From: Candidatus Rifleibacteriota bacterium
GTDB taxonomy: Bacteria > Riflebacteria > Ozemobacteria > Ozemobacterales > Ozemobacteraceae
NCBI GenBank assembly: GCA_017526725.1
Contig: JAFXRA010000081.1
Coordinates: 1-21,202 of the forward strand
DNA: 21,202 bases
Direction of reading: 5' to 3'
Position 1 is the first letter of the stretch; each line of letters starts with the position of its first letter. Shown one piece after another: positions 7,986-14,970 of the stretch. Made by a program: the position numbers and the translations under genes. The notes below the pieces were generated by a model. The model made no database searches and was not told where the DNA came from. It saw only the letters and a list, made by a program, of their open reading frames with translations.

Positions 7986-8830
7986 TTATTCTTTCTTATT
8001 AATCTGATCTAATTTGAAACGGTCTCCAAGATAGAATTTTCTGGCAGTTTCATTTTCGGCAACAAACTGAGCCGAACCTGAAACAAGAATCTTCCCAAGG
8101 CTTAGAATATAAGCTCTGTCAACTATTGCAAGAGTTTCGCTAACGTTATGGTCTGTTATCAGAAGACCAAGCCCCTTCTTTTGAAGCTTCAATACAATAC
8201 TTTGAATATCAGCAACAGCGATAGGGTCAACCCCTGCAAAGGGTTCGTCCAACAGAATAAAGCTAGGTTCGGCAGCCAAAGCACGGGCAATTTCAACGCG
8301 GCGTCTTTCACCGCCTGATAAAGCATAACCAAGGCTGTCGGCAATTCTTCCGATATCCAAATCTTCTATGAGCATGTCTAGACGTTCTTTACGTTCTTTG
8401 TTGCTGATGTCGATGTTTTCAAGAATAAGCCATATATTTTCTTTAACAGTAAGTTTTCTGAAAACGCTGGCTTCCTGCGGCAGATAGCCGATTCCCATTC
8501 TTGCACGCTGATACATGGCTTTTTTGTAATATTTTGATTGTTATAGAGAACACAGCCTTCATCAGGCTTTACAAGACCAACTACCATATAAAAAGTTGTG
8601 GTTTTCCCGGCTCCGTTTGGCCCTAAAAGTCCAACTATTTCACCTTTTTTTATGTTAAGGGAAACATGGTCAACGACTTTGCGGCCCTTATAGGTTTTGC
8701 AGACACCCTGAACTGTAATAGTGTCTATATTTGGGTCTGTGTTTTCAGGCAGTTTTTCAAAGTTGGCTTCGTTGTTTGCTTCTTCTGGAGAAGGTTCAGG
8801 AATTATCGAATTATTTCTTTCTTCACTCAT
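7986..8830 (-). CDS. lptB: LptB, LPS-export ABC ATPase, split by a -1 frameshift
   Basis: The gene occupies two frames. From ATG 8830 (GGAG nine bases upstream) the first frame gives 104 residues with Walker A GPNGAGKTT at 70-78, up to NNQNITKK. At A_AAA_AAG (8525-8519) the sense continues only in the -1 frame: AMYQRARMGIGYLPQEASVFRKLT, signature LSGGER (171-176), Walker B FILLDE (191-196), switch His228, end QINKKE. Joined, this is a complete 281-residue LptB with every catalytic motif. Without the shift, the first frame stops at 8378 after 47 unrelated residues. LptB drives LPS extraction with LptFG and joins LptC/LptA. A TTG at 8848 was not chosen because it lacks a ribosome site. The N-terminal extension of about 35 acidic, Pro/Asn-rich residues is unusual. 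The cause may be programmed frameshifting, a real mutation, or a missing A in the assembly. Confidence 0.9.
8519..8525 (-). other. A_AAA_AAG slippery heptamer at the lptB frame junction
   Basis: In the first lptB frame the codons are ACA AAA AAG CCA, so the heptamer is in the X_XXY_YYZ phase used for -1 frameshifting in E. coli dnaX. Slippage re-reads G8519 and gives GCC ATG TAT, exactly the frame that encodes the rest of LptB. No Shine-Dalgarno-like stimulator is visible 8-14 bases upstream, and the only nearby downstream hairpin is short (CGGC-TATCT-GCCG). One extra A in the run would also restore the frame, and that deletion would create this heptamer automatically, so its phase is not independent proof. 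Confidence 0.5.
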
Positions 8831-9839
8831 CTTTATTGTCTCCGCCAATTTCAGTTAAGTCGCCTGCTGGAACATCCTGCAGATTTTCGTCTATGCCGGC
8901 TTCTTCTCCGTCTATATCATCTTCTTCAGTCTTTTTGGCTTTTTTCTTTTTCTTCTTTTTATCTTTCTTTTTGTCTTTATCTTTGTCTTTCTTGCCGCTG
9001 TCAGAACCTGGGTAAACTGTGGCATGAACGTTGCCTACTGCAATAGTGCGTTCTTCGTCAGGATAATAAAGAATTTTGTTGGCGAATAGCTCAGAAGTCT
9101 GATTCTTGTTGGTGCCTTTTTCTTTAGAAACCTGCTGTGCATGGGCATGACCAACTATTGTAACCTGGCTTGAAAGATTAAGGTAAATTGCCTTGTCGCC
9201 GGTGGCTGTCAGAGTTTCTGTTATAATTTCAACGTTGTTTCTACATATAGCCTTTTCTTCTTTGGAAAACATTTCCATGTATTCGCAGGTAATTTGAGTT
9301 ATAGGCTTCTTTTCGTTTTCTGCAGCTTCTTCTTCAGTTTCACTTTCTCTATATTCAACTTCAATGACTTTTACGTTGCCTTTTGCTAAGAATCTGTCTT
9401 CTTTATTGAAAGATTCTACTTCATTGCAGGTAAGAATAATTCTTGTTTTTGAACCTTTTCCTTCGGAATCATCTTTATTTCTTTCAATTATTCTTGTGAC
9501 TTTCGGGTTGCCTCGGGCTAAAAGTCTGTCTTCTTTGGGGTAGGCTTCCAAATAGTCTGCTGTTAACACTGTGTCAGGCTGAGTAACTTTAACGTTATCT
9601 ATAGCTTTAACAACTTCTAATTCCTGATCGTAAATGCCACGGTCAGCAGTCATTGTGCTGTCTTTCTGCTCAGCTTTTATTCCGCCTCTAGCAACATAAA
9701 TACCGTTGTGGAAGGTCATAAGCTTGCTTGTAATGACCATATCACCGGTAGATATAGTAGTCTGTGCCTTTATTTGCGGAAGAGCTGAAACAATCATTAA
9801 AAATGAGAGCAGCAGAATATTCGTAATTATTTTTTTCAT
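8823..9839 (-). CDS. lptA: LptA/OstA-like periplasmic LPS-transport protein with Lys-rich tail
   Basis: The 338-residue protein has a signal peptide (MKKIITNILLLSFLMIVSALPQIKA, likely cleaved near residue 25) and then OstA/LptA-type beta-jellyroll repeats. Four similar units are visible: ADYLEAYPKEDRLLARGNPKV (about 94-114), CNEVESFNKEDRFLAKGNVKV (138-158), CEYMEMFSKEEKAICRNNVEI (185-205) and ANKILYYPDEERTIAVGNVHA (253-273). A Lys/Asp tract (283-303) and an acidic end follow. In the Lpt bridge LptA polymerises across the periplasm, passing LPS from LptC to LptD. The usual length is about 180-240, so this is long. The start overlaps the lptC stop (ATGA) and the stop overlaps the lptB start (ATGAGTGA). 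LptA is better supported than LptD, as there is no barrel domain. Confidence 0.85.
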   Translation of the reverse strand: MKKIITNILLLSFLMIVSALPQIKAQTTISTGDMVITSKLMTFHNGIYVARGGIKAEQKDSTMTADRGIYDQELEVVKAIDNVKVTQPDTVLTADYLEAYPKEDRLLARGNPKVTRIIERNKDDSEGKGSKTRIILTCNEVESFNKEDRFLAKGNVKVIEVEYRESETEEEAAENEKKPITQITCEYMEMFSKEEKAICRNNVEIITETLTATGDKAIYLNLSSQVTIVGHAHAQQVSKEKGTNKNQTSELFANKILYYPDEERTIAVGNVHATVYPGSDSGKKDKDKDKKKDKKKKKKKAKKTEEDDIDGEEAGIDENLQDVPAGDLTEIGGDNKDE

Positions 9840-10585
9840 TTATTTGTTTCCTGGGTTACAAGATTTGTCTGGCTCGCGCTAGATGTTGTATTGTTTGAAA
9901 TAGTCTGAGTTTCAGATGCTTTTACTATTCCATTATTATTAGCGTCAGATTTGTTAATATTGTTTAGTATTTTATCTATCGGCTCGGCTACCGGTAAACC
10001 GCTAACCGGGTCTATGTCATTCATAGGCTTGGGTTCTTCTTTTTTTTCTTCCCATAGTCTGATAACAACCTGCTGGTTGACTGTAATTTCTTTACGTTCT
10101 GTGTTGTAAGTCATGCCAAGACCAGTAAGGACAGCGTTGTCTTTCCATACTGTTATTGGTTTTTGGGTGCTTAATTCTTTTCTGTTGAACAGATACCGCA
10201 TTTCTTCGGTTCTCATGCGTTCGTTATCTGTATCCCAAAGTCTTACGTCACCATAAAATTTAGCTTCAAATGGTGTTTTGGTTGCACTGGCAGCTATTAG
10301 TCTGCCTGTAAAGGTTGCAACATCTTCTTTGAAGAATAAAACTTTAATGTCTCTGGCTTCCATATTGGTTTGGCTGTCATCCATCTCGCAGATAGTTGCA
10401 TACATTCTTGCGTGCTCAAAACCATTATCTATCTGACTGAAATTGACATTATTCAAAGTCATTTTGTGTTTGACATAAGTGCCTTTTGCGCCTTCTTCAA
10501 TGCTGTCATCCCAAAGAATTATTGTTACGAAAGCAATCAACAGAATGCCCCAGAACCAGAAACTGGAAAAAATATTTTTAATCAT
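9836..10585 (-). CDS. lptC: LptC-like inner-membrane LPS-transport protein
   Basis: The 249-residue protein has a single N-terminal membrane span (about residues 8-25, FWFWGILLIAFVTIILW) and a periplasmic beta-rich domain. Within it, KHKMTLNNVNFSQI, VATFTGRLIAAS, AKFYGDVRLWDTDNERMRTEEMRYLFNRKELST and ITVNQQVVIRLW fit the LptC fold: a sugar-acceptor groove formed by repeated strand-turn units. LptC binds LptBFG and receives LPS before LptA. Its place, directly before lptA and with four-base ATGA overlaps on both sides, supports this. Sequence conservation in LptC is low, so position carries much of the weight. The C-terminal 55 residues are Asn/Ser/Thr-rich and probably disordered, beyond the usual length of about 190. 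Confidence 0.8.
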   Translation of the reverse strand: MIKNIFSSFWFWGILLIAFVTIILWDDSIEEGAKGTYVKHKMTLNNVNFSQIDNGFEHARMYATICEMDDSQTNMEARDIKVLFFKEDVATFTGRLIAASATKTPFEAKFYGDVRLWDTDNERMRTEEMRYLFNRKELSTQKPITVWKDNAVLTGLGMTYNTERKEITVNQQVVIRLWEEKKEEPKPMNDIDPVSGLPVAEPIDKILNNINKSDANNNGIVKASETQTISNNTTSSASQTNLVTQETNK

Positions 10586-11463
10586 CTTGTTTTTCCCATT
10601 TCTGCATAAGAGTATCTGTCATGGAACCAGAACCATAAATCAGGTCTCTTGCGGTATTCTTTTTCATAAACTTTTGCGTATTTTTGCACGCGTTGTCTCA
10701 TGCTTTCGCCTTTTTCCCATACTATAGGTGGGAAAACCTTGAACACTATATTTCCATTAGGCTGTCTTTCCGGGAAAACCGGAATCAGCGGCATTCCGCT
10801 CCTGATTGAAATAATTACAGGAGCGCTGTAAAAAGAAGCATTGCGGCCGAAGAAGTCAACCTGATAGCCCCATTCCCTTGCATTTAAATCAGAAAGAATA
10901 GCAACAGGCATATTGTTATGAAGCAGTTTGATGGCTTCCATAATGTTGTTTTGCATGACCACTTTTAGGTTATGCTTCTTTCTCAAGCCGTTTATAAACT
11001 CTGTCATTTTCTGAAGATTGTTGGGTCTGGCTATAACTGTCAGGTCTAGACCAGCTTTAACAAGCTCATATCCCATTACTTCCCAATCACAGAAATGACC
11101 GACTAACAGCAGCGGCGTTTTGCCCTGCTTTTTTATATTATCGATTATTTCCCAGTTTTCAAATTTGCAAAAATCGGGATTAGCCTTGATAAGTTTTTCG
11201 TAATAAATTATTTCAAGAACATTCAAAGCTACGTTTTCAATCATTCCGTGAATTATTCTGTCTTTTCTGTCGGCAAATTCAGCAGGAAGAAGCTCGTAAG
11301 CCTTGTTTATTTCTTTTTTACCAAAGGTTTTGATGGCTTTTATGAGCAAAAGCTTTAGTTTTGGTATTTTTGTAATAGGAAGAAGCCGCATACTGCCTAT
11401 TAATAGACGTATTAGGTAGTAGCGTATCGTTCTTCTTATTGTTTTAAGTTTCTCTTTAATCAT
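10582..11463 (-). CDS. Lipid A late acyltransferase (LpxL/HtrB family)
   Basis: The 293-residue protein belongs to the LpxL/HtrB/MsbB family, which transfers a secondary acyl chain from acyl-ACP to Kdo-lipid A at the inner membrane. The catalytic H-x4-E motif is seen at His123-Glu128 (GHFCDWEVMG). Further family blocks are VIARPNNLQKMTEFINGLRKKH, AILSDLNAREWGYQVDFFGRNASFYSAPVII and LIPVFPER. The N terminus is basic with a hydrophobic helix (about 14-32) as a membrane anchor. It sits in a chain of four-base overlaps between kdsC and lptC. Which acyl chain and acceptor are used cannot be read, and only one such gene is in the window. The usual Asp of the D(x)nRG motif region is retained as DLNAREW. 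Confidence 0.88.
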   Translation of the reverse strand: MIKEKLKTIRRTIRYYLIRLLIGSMRLLPITKIPKLKLLLIKAIKTFGKKEINKAYELLPAEFADRKDRIIHGMIENVALNVLEIIYYEKLIKANPDFCKFENWEIIDNIKKQGKTPLLLVGHFCDWEVMGYELVKAGLDLTVIARPNNLQKMTEFINGLRKKHNLKVVMQNNIMEAIKLLHNNMPVAILSDLNAREWGYQVDFFGRNASFYSAPVIISIRSGMPLIPVFPERQPNGNIVFKVFPPIVWEKGESMRQRVQKYAKVYEKEYRKRPDLWFWFHDRYSYAEMGKTR

Positions 11464-11996
11464 CTATCTGCAAAGGATTTTACTAAATCTTCTAATAAGC
11501 CTTTATTAGTCAGAATAATGTCTATTGCTTCACGAACAGCACCAAAACCGCCTTTTCTTGAAAGAATGTAGTCTGCGTAAGGTCTTATAACTTCGTGATG
11601 ATTTGCGGGAACAAAGAACAGACCTACTTTTGTGCCCACCGGCAAATCGTTTATATCATCGCCTATATATGCAACTTCTTCTGGTTTTAAACCTCTTTGT
11701 TTCATTATGGAATCAAGAGTTTCGTTTTTGTCTGCTATGTTTTGATGCAGTTCGTCGAACTTGAGTTCCTGAGCGCGCTTTGTAAGAGCACCAGAAGCTC
11801 TGCCTGTGATGCAGCCGGCAGCAAGACCTGCCATGTGCCAAATCTTTAAGCCCATTCCGTCAAAGGTAGAAAAGAACTTGAGTTCAATACCGTCGTTGCC
11901 TAAAACTATGCGGCCATCAGTTAAAACACCGTCGCAGTCGAATAATAGAAGTTTTATATTTTTACATGCATTCTTGAATGCATCAGCTTTTTTCAT
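11460..11996 (-). CDS. kdsC: 3-deoxy-D-manno-octulosonate 8-phosphate phosphatase
   Basis: KdsC removes phosphate from Kdo-8-phosphate to give Kdo, the first sugar of the LPS inner core. The 178-residue length fits the cap-less C0 HAD phosphatases that form tetramers. HAD motif I is LLFDCDGVLTDG with nucleophile Asp20 and Asp22; motif II region is GCITGRASGALTKRA (Thr64); the loop LHQNIADKNETL carries the Lys; motif IV is GDDINDLP (Asp113, Asp114, Asp117). It is the first gene of the six-gene envelope operon, with an AAAGGG ribosome site seven bases before the ATG. TTTAAA (12053-12048) and TAGATT (12030-12025) 17 bases apart are weak promoter candidates. The stop overlaps the acyltransferase start. 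Confidence 0.93.
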   Translation of the reverse strand: MKKADAFKNACKNIKLLLFDCDGVLTDGRIVLGNDGIELKFFSTFDGMGLKIWHMAGLAAGCITGRASGALTKRAQELKFDELHQNIADKNETLDSIMKQRGLKPEEVAYIGDDINDLPVGTKVGLFFVPANHHEVIRPYADYILSRKGGFGAVREAIDIILTNKGLLEDLVKSFADR

Positions 11997-12064
11997 TCTG
12001 TTACCCTTTAAAAATAGATAATCTAATCTAACATAAACCTGATTATTTTTAAAGAGGGGCTTAG

Positions 12065-12113
12065 GAGAATTGAGAATTGAGAATTGAGAAATGAGAATTG
12101 AGAAATGAGAGAT
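12065..12113 (+). repeat. Heptanucleotide tandem repeat, GAGAATT x7
   Basis: Seven consecutive 7-base units are seen: GAGAATT three times, GAGAAAT, GAGAATT, GAGAAAT, GAGAGAT. Degeneration increases to the right, with further GAGATGAGA-like bases up to 12133. It lies between the kdsC start side and the downstream ends of the small membrane genes, with no ORF. Two units of the same repeat recur at 16005-16018. Such heptamers can expand by slippage. Confidence 0.85.
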
Positions 12114-12130
12114 ATAAGATTAAAGAGATG

Positions 12131-12240
12131 AGAGCCTGCGGCTCTGTGGTGAGTGGGACGCTTCGCTGTGGGACAGTTGCTTAAGCAACTTGTGGAACGG
12201 CTGTTTTACAGCTTGTGGTAATTGTCGAACAACTATCACG
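12131..12240. repeat. Modular palindrome array with TGTGGGAC connectors
   Basis: Short palindromes alternate with a near-constant connector. In order: AGAGCC-TGC-GGCTCT (12131-12145); GTGGTGAGTGGGAC; GCTTCGC (12160-12166); TGTGGGAC (12167-12174); AGTTGCTTAAGCAACT, a perfect 16-base palindrome (12175-12190); TGTGGAAC (12191-12198); GCTGT-TTT-ACAGC (12200-12212); TTGTGG; then an imperfect hairpin around TTGTCGAACAA (12222-12232). The following bases to about 12275 (GTCAGTCGC, CAGCGATGCGTATCA) repeat pieces of the array at 13595. The gap 11997-12315 has no gene; this array and the heptamer repeat fill most of it. Confidence 0.75.
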
Positions 12241-12315
12241 GGTGATGTCAGTCGCCGAACCTCAGCGATGCGTATCATGATCCTAAGAACAACTCAAACT
12301 ATTTTAACTACTAAG

Positions 12316-12840
12316 CTAGCGTAATATATTTTCAATGGTTTCTAATAGGTTAATTACCAAAATTAGTGGCCAAGAAAAAGCGTATGGGATTCTTTCAAGA
12401 CAATCATTTAGATATTGTTTTATTTCAGCTTTTCTTTTTTCACTTAAACTTGGTTCTTCAGTATCATATGGCCCTTCGGCTATTAGTCCCCCATGATAAG
12501 AACAAATTATTTCTCCATTATCTGTTAGATTTTCTCCAGAATAGGTGCCATGTTTTGAAGTTTCTGGGCATACCAATTCTCTGTTTGCTTTTATATATTT
12601 TCCTTCTATTAAAATGTTTTGATCTAACGTGGACATCATTGTTTCTATATCCATATTATACATTTCTACAGCACCTTGTAATACTCTGATATTTGAGTAA
12701 CAGCTTTTGACTTTGGAATGACCTACACCTTTTTTAGAATAGATTTTGGGACCAATCAATAAGTAAGCAATAAAACCTATTAGGTAAATATATAATAGGA
12801 CAGTTGAAAGTGTAGATTTCTTTTTTGCTTTATCAGACAT
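12316..12840 (-). CDS. Small two-span membrane protein with four conserved Cys (paralogue A)
   Basis: The start is set at ATG 12840 (174 residues) rather than the TTG six bases upstream, because MSDKAKKKSTLSTVL then aligns with MADKVKKKSTLSTVL of the neighbouring paralogue. The protein has a membrane span at about 12-32, a soluble domain of about 115 residues and a second hydrophobic segment at about 151-168. The soluble part has Cys47, Cys91, Cys113 and Cys147 and the blocks CYSNIRVLQGAVEMYNMD, CPETSKHGTYSGENL and CSYHGGLIAEGP. The C-x2-N...A-x3-Y...CP...Y...C-x2-HG pattern recalls the globular end of some type IV pilin-like proteins, but no prepilin peptidase site is present. I do not recognise a named family. 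No strong ribosome site is visible. Confidence 0.7.
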   Translation of the reverse strand: MSDKAKKKSTLSTVLLYIYLIGFIAYLLIGPKIYSKKGVGHSKVKSCYSNIRVLQGAVEMYNMDIETMMSTLDQNILIEGKYIKANRELVCPETSKHGTYSGENLTDNGEIICSYHGGLIAEGPYDTEEPSLSEKRKAEIKQYLNDCLERIPYAFSWPLILVINLLETIENILR

Positions 12841-12905
12841 AGGCAAAAACTTAGTGTGTATTTTTAATATTATATAAGATAATTACAATTTTAACAAATT
12901 TCACA

Positions 12906-12936
12906 GATTGCGATAGCAATCATACCACAACGAAGT
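12906..12936. repeat. Short copy of the modular palindrome repeat
   Basis: GATTGC-GATA-GCAATC (12906-12921) is followed by ATACCACA (12922-12929), a variant of the connector GTCCCACA, and by the module ACGAAGT (12930-12936), which also occurs at 13627-13633. It lies in the 153-base gap between the two paralogous small membrane genes. Confidence 0.65.
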
Positions 12937-12993
12937 GTATTTCTTTTCTATGAACAACTCAAACAATACTATTTCTAATCATTGTTTTATATA

Positions 12994-13497
12994 TTAGGGT
13001 ATAATATGAAATATGTGAAGCACCAACCCTACTAATGCCAGTGGCCAGAATAAAGCATATGGAATTCTTTCTAAACATTCTCCAAAATATTTTTGTGGTT
13101 GAAAATTTTTTTCTTCAATTTTATCATGTGGTCCTTCGGCTATTAGCCCACCATGATAAGAACAAATTATTTCTCCATCATCTGTTAGGTTTTTTCCAGA
13201 ATAGAAGGCTTGTTTTGATACTTCTGGGCATTCCAAATCTTTATCAGCTTTTATATAATGCCATTTTCTTAAAAGGCTCTGATCTAATGTGGTCATCATT
13301 GTTTCAGAATCCATATTATACATTTCTACCGCACCTAGTAATACTCTGAGATTTGAGTAACAGGCTCTATCTCTGTTTGTTATGTTTTTTTTGTGATATA
13401 CCTTAGGGCCAAGAAATATTAATGCAAAAGCACCTATTAGGTAAATGTATGAAAGGACAGTTGAAAGTGTAGATTTCTTTTTTACTTTATCAGCCAT
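12994..13497 (-). CDS. Small two-span membrane protein with four conserved Cys (paralogue B)
   Basis: This 167-residue protein is a tandem copy of the gene at 12316-12840. Shared blocks include KKKSTLSTVL, the span YIYLIG, CYSNLRVLLGAVEMYNMDSETMMTTLDQ, YIKAD, LECPE, YSGKNLTDDGEIICSYHGGLIAEGP and CLERIPYALFWPL. The Cys residues match at 46, 90, 112 and 141. The second hydrophobic segment is at about 147-165. Differences cluster after the first span and in the linker DKIEEKNFQPQ, suggesting divergence after an old duplication. The ATG has an AGGGAA site five bases upstream. Function is unknown. Paired extracytoplasmic Cys could form disulfides if the soluble domain is periplasmic (inference). 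Confidence 0.72.
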   Translation of the reverse strand: MADKVKKKSTLSTVLSYIYLIGAFALIFLGPKVYHKKNITNRDRACYSNLRVLLGAVEMYNMDSETMMTTLDQSLLRKWHYIKADKDLECPEVSKQAFYSGKNLTDDGEIICSYHGGLIAEGPHDKIEEKNFQPQKYFGECLERIPYALFWPLALVGLVLHIFHIIP

Positions 13498-13594
13498 ATT
13501 TATTCCCTAAATTATGTATCCAATTTAATACTACTATATTCTATATGAATATTACAATTCTAACTATTTGAACTATTCGAACAATTATAACAAT

Positions 13595-13655
13595 GTCCCA
13601 CAAGCGACGTCAGTCGCAGTCCCACAACGAAGTGTCCCACAGCGAAGCGTATCAC
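13595..13655. repeat. Modular palindrome array with GTCCCACA connectors
   Basis: The same repeat type as at 12131 appears in the opposite orientation: GTCCCACA (13595-13602), GCGAC-GTCA-GTCGC (13604-13617), GTCCCACA (13619-13626), ACGAAGT (13627-13633), GTCCCACA (13634-13641), GCGAAGC (13642-13648), GTATCAC. The final GCGAAGC is the complement of GCTTCGC at 12160-12166. It lies just upstream of the glycosyltransferase promoter, in the divergent gap. Confidence 0.75.
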
Positions 13656-13668
13656 TTATATATAGAGT

Positions 13669-13697
13669 TTGCCTTTATGCTTTAAGGTAGTTATAAT
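13669..13697 (+). promoter_or_regulatory. Likely sigma70-type promoter of the glycosyltransferase gene
   Basis: TTGCCT (13669-13674, 4/6) and a perfect TATAAT (13692-13697) are 17 bases apart. The ATG at 13729 follows with AAAGG nine bases before it. The expected start of transcription is near 13704. Confidence 0.6.
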
Positions 13698-13728
13698 AGA
13701 ATACCAGCAAAAAGAAAGGTAATTACAG

Positions 13729-14919
13729 ATGAAGATACTGGTTGTTACGATAAACTATTTCCCGGAACCTGCGCGCATTACAGACATTTGCGAGGAACTG
13801 GTGAAAAGAGGTCATGATGCTAATGTAATTACCGAGGTTCCTAACTGTCCCAAAGGCGATTTTTACGATGGATACCCAGATGGAAGAGCTAGAGACGAAG
13901 TTATAAATGGAGTAAAAGTACATCGTTGCTTTACCATAGCAAGAAAAACCGGAGCTATCCGCAGAGTCTTAAGCTATTACAGCTATGTTTTTTCTTCAGT
14001 AAATTATGTGCGCCACATGAAAGACGAATTTGATGTGGTTTTTGTTAACCAGCTTTCGCCTATAATGCTTGCTTATGCAGGGGCAGAATACAAAAAGCGA
14101 TTTGGCAAGAAGATACTTTTCTATTCAATGGATTTATGGCCGATGAGCTTGATTGTCGGCGGTATTAAAGAAAATACTCCTGTTTTCAAATATTTTCACA
14201 GAGTTTCTGAAAAACTTTATAAAAGCGCAGATGTGCTGCTGGGCACCTCAAGGTCTTTTCCTGCTTATTTCGAAAAAGAGTTTGGCATAACTGGGATGAA
14301 ATACTTGCCGCAGTATGCAGAGGCTCTCTTTACGCCGGAGCAATGCAAGAAGGTTCCTTCAGAAACATTTGACATTATGTTTGCCGGCAATATAGGCAAT
14401 TTCCAGAGAGTTGATACAATCATAAGGGCTGCGGCACTAACGAAAGATGATAAAAGAATCAGATGGCATCTGTTAGGCGATGGCAGCGAACTTGAAAATC
14501 TTAAAAAGCTTGCTGAAAGCTTGAAAGCCGATAATGTTGTTTTCCATGGAAGAAAGCCCCTTGATGAAATGCCTAAGTATTACTCAATGGCTGATGCTAT
14601 GGTGGTAACCATGATGAAGAATCCGGTCATTTCTTTGACTCTTCCGGGAAAAGTTCAAAGCTATATGGCTGCCGGAAAGCCGATTTTAGGTGCCATAGAC
14701 GGTGAAACTCAACTTATTGTGAAAGAAGCTGACTGCGGGCTTTGTGGTGAAGCTGAAAATGCTGAAGTTTTGGCCCAAAATGCCAGAATTATGTCTAATC
14801 AGTCAATGGAAAAGTATGCCAAGAACTCTTACGAATACAACGAAAAGTATTTTAACAAAGAAAAGTTTATGCAGACGATTATAAGCGAGCTTGAGGCGCT
14901 GGTGTTGCCAAGAGCCTGA
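13729..14919 (+). CDS. GT4-type glycosyltransferase, WbuB-like (probable L-FucNAc transferase)
   Basis: The 396-residue protein has the GT-B layout of family 4. The N-terminal domain opens MKILVVTINYFPEPARITDICEELVKRGHDANVIT, the acceptor-side pattern of WbuB/WcaI-like enzymes, and has YSMDLWPMSLI. The C-terminal donor domain has FDIMFAGNIGNFQRVDTII, WHLLGDGSELENLKKLA, VVFHGRKPLDEMPKYYSMADAMVVTM and LPGKVQSYMAAGKPILGAIDGE, the nucleotide-sugar site. In known O-antigen and capsule loci, WbuB homologues accompany fnlA-fnlB-fnlC and are thought to add L-FucNAc to the undecaprenyl-linked glycan. Those three genes lie 1.1 kb downstream on the other strand, supporting that role here (inference). 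It is peripheral to the inner membrane, with no spans. Confidence 0.85.
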   Translation: MKILVVTINYFPEPARITDICEELVKRGHDANVITEVPNCPKGDFYDGYPDGRARDEVINGVKVHRCFTIARKTGAIRRVLSYYSYVFSSVNYVRHMKDEFDVVFVNQLSPIMLAYAGAEYKKRFGKKILFYSMDLWPMSLIVGGIKENTPVFKYFHRVSEKLYKSADVLLGTSRSFPAYFEKEFGITGMKYLPQYAEALFTPEQCKKVPSETFDIMFAGNIGNFQRVDTIIRAAALTKDDKRIRWHLLGDGSELENLKKLAESLKADNVVFHGRKPLDEMPKYYSMADAMVVTMMKNPVISLTLPGKVQSYMAAGKPILGAIDGETQLIVKEADCGLCGEAENAEVLAQNARIMSNQSMEKYAKNSYEYNEKYFNKEKFMQTIISELEALVLPRA

Positions 14920-14943
14920 AAGCCTTTTGGCTATGGAGAAGGG

Positions 14944-14965
14944 AAGAGGATTTTATCCTCTTTTT
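14944..14965 (+). terminator. Intrinsic terminator after the glycosyltransferase gene
   Basis: AAGAGGAT (14944-14951), loop TTT, ATCCTCTT (14955-14962) form an 8-bp perfect stem running into TTTTT (14961-14965), 25 bases after the stop codon. A smaller hairpin, AGCC-TTTT-GGCT (14921-14932), precedes it. Confidence 0.75.
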
Positions 14966-14970
14966 CAAAG

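Noticed and set aside
8470..8518. Downstream pseudoknot or strong stem stimulating -1 frameshifting in lptB
   Set aside because: By eye only a four-base-pair hairpin (CGGC/GCCG) is seen after the heptamer, too weak to count as evidence.
8666..9046. Two overlapping plus-strand ORFs rich in Phe, Leu and Ser
   Set aside because: They are antisense shadows of the lptB start and the Lys/Asp-rich tail of lptA; the Lys codons read as Phe/Leu on the other strand.
12131..12240. CRISPR array
   Set aside because: The constant part is only 8 bases, the parts between are palindromic and of uneven length, and no cas gene is present.
11997..13728. Insertion sequence or MITE
   Set aside because: No transposase, no long terminal inverted repeats and no target-site duplications were found around the repeats.
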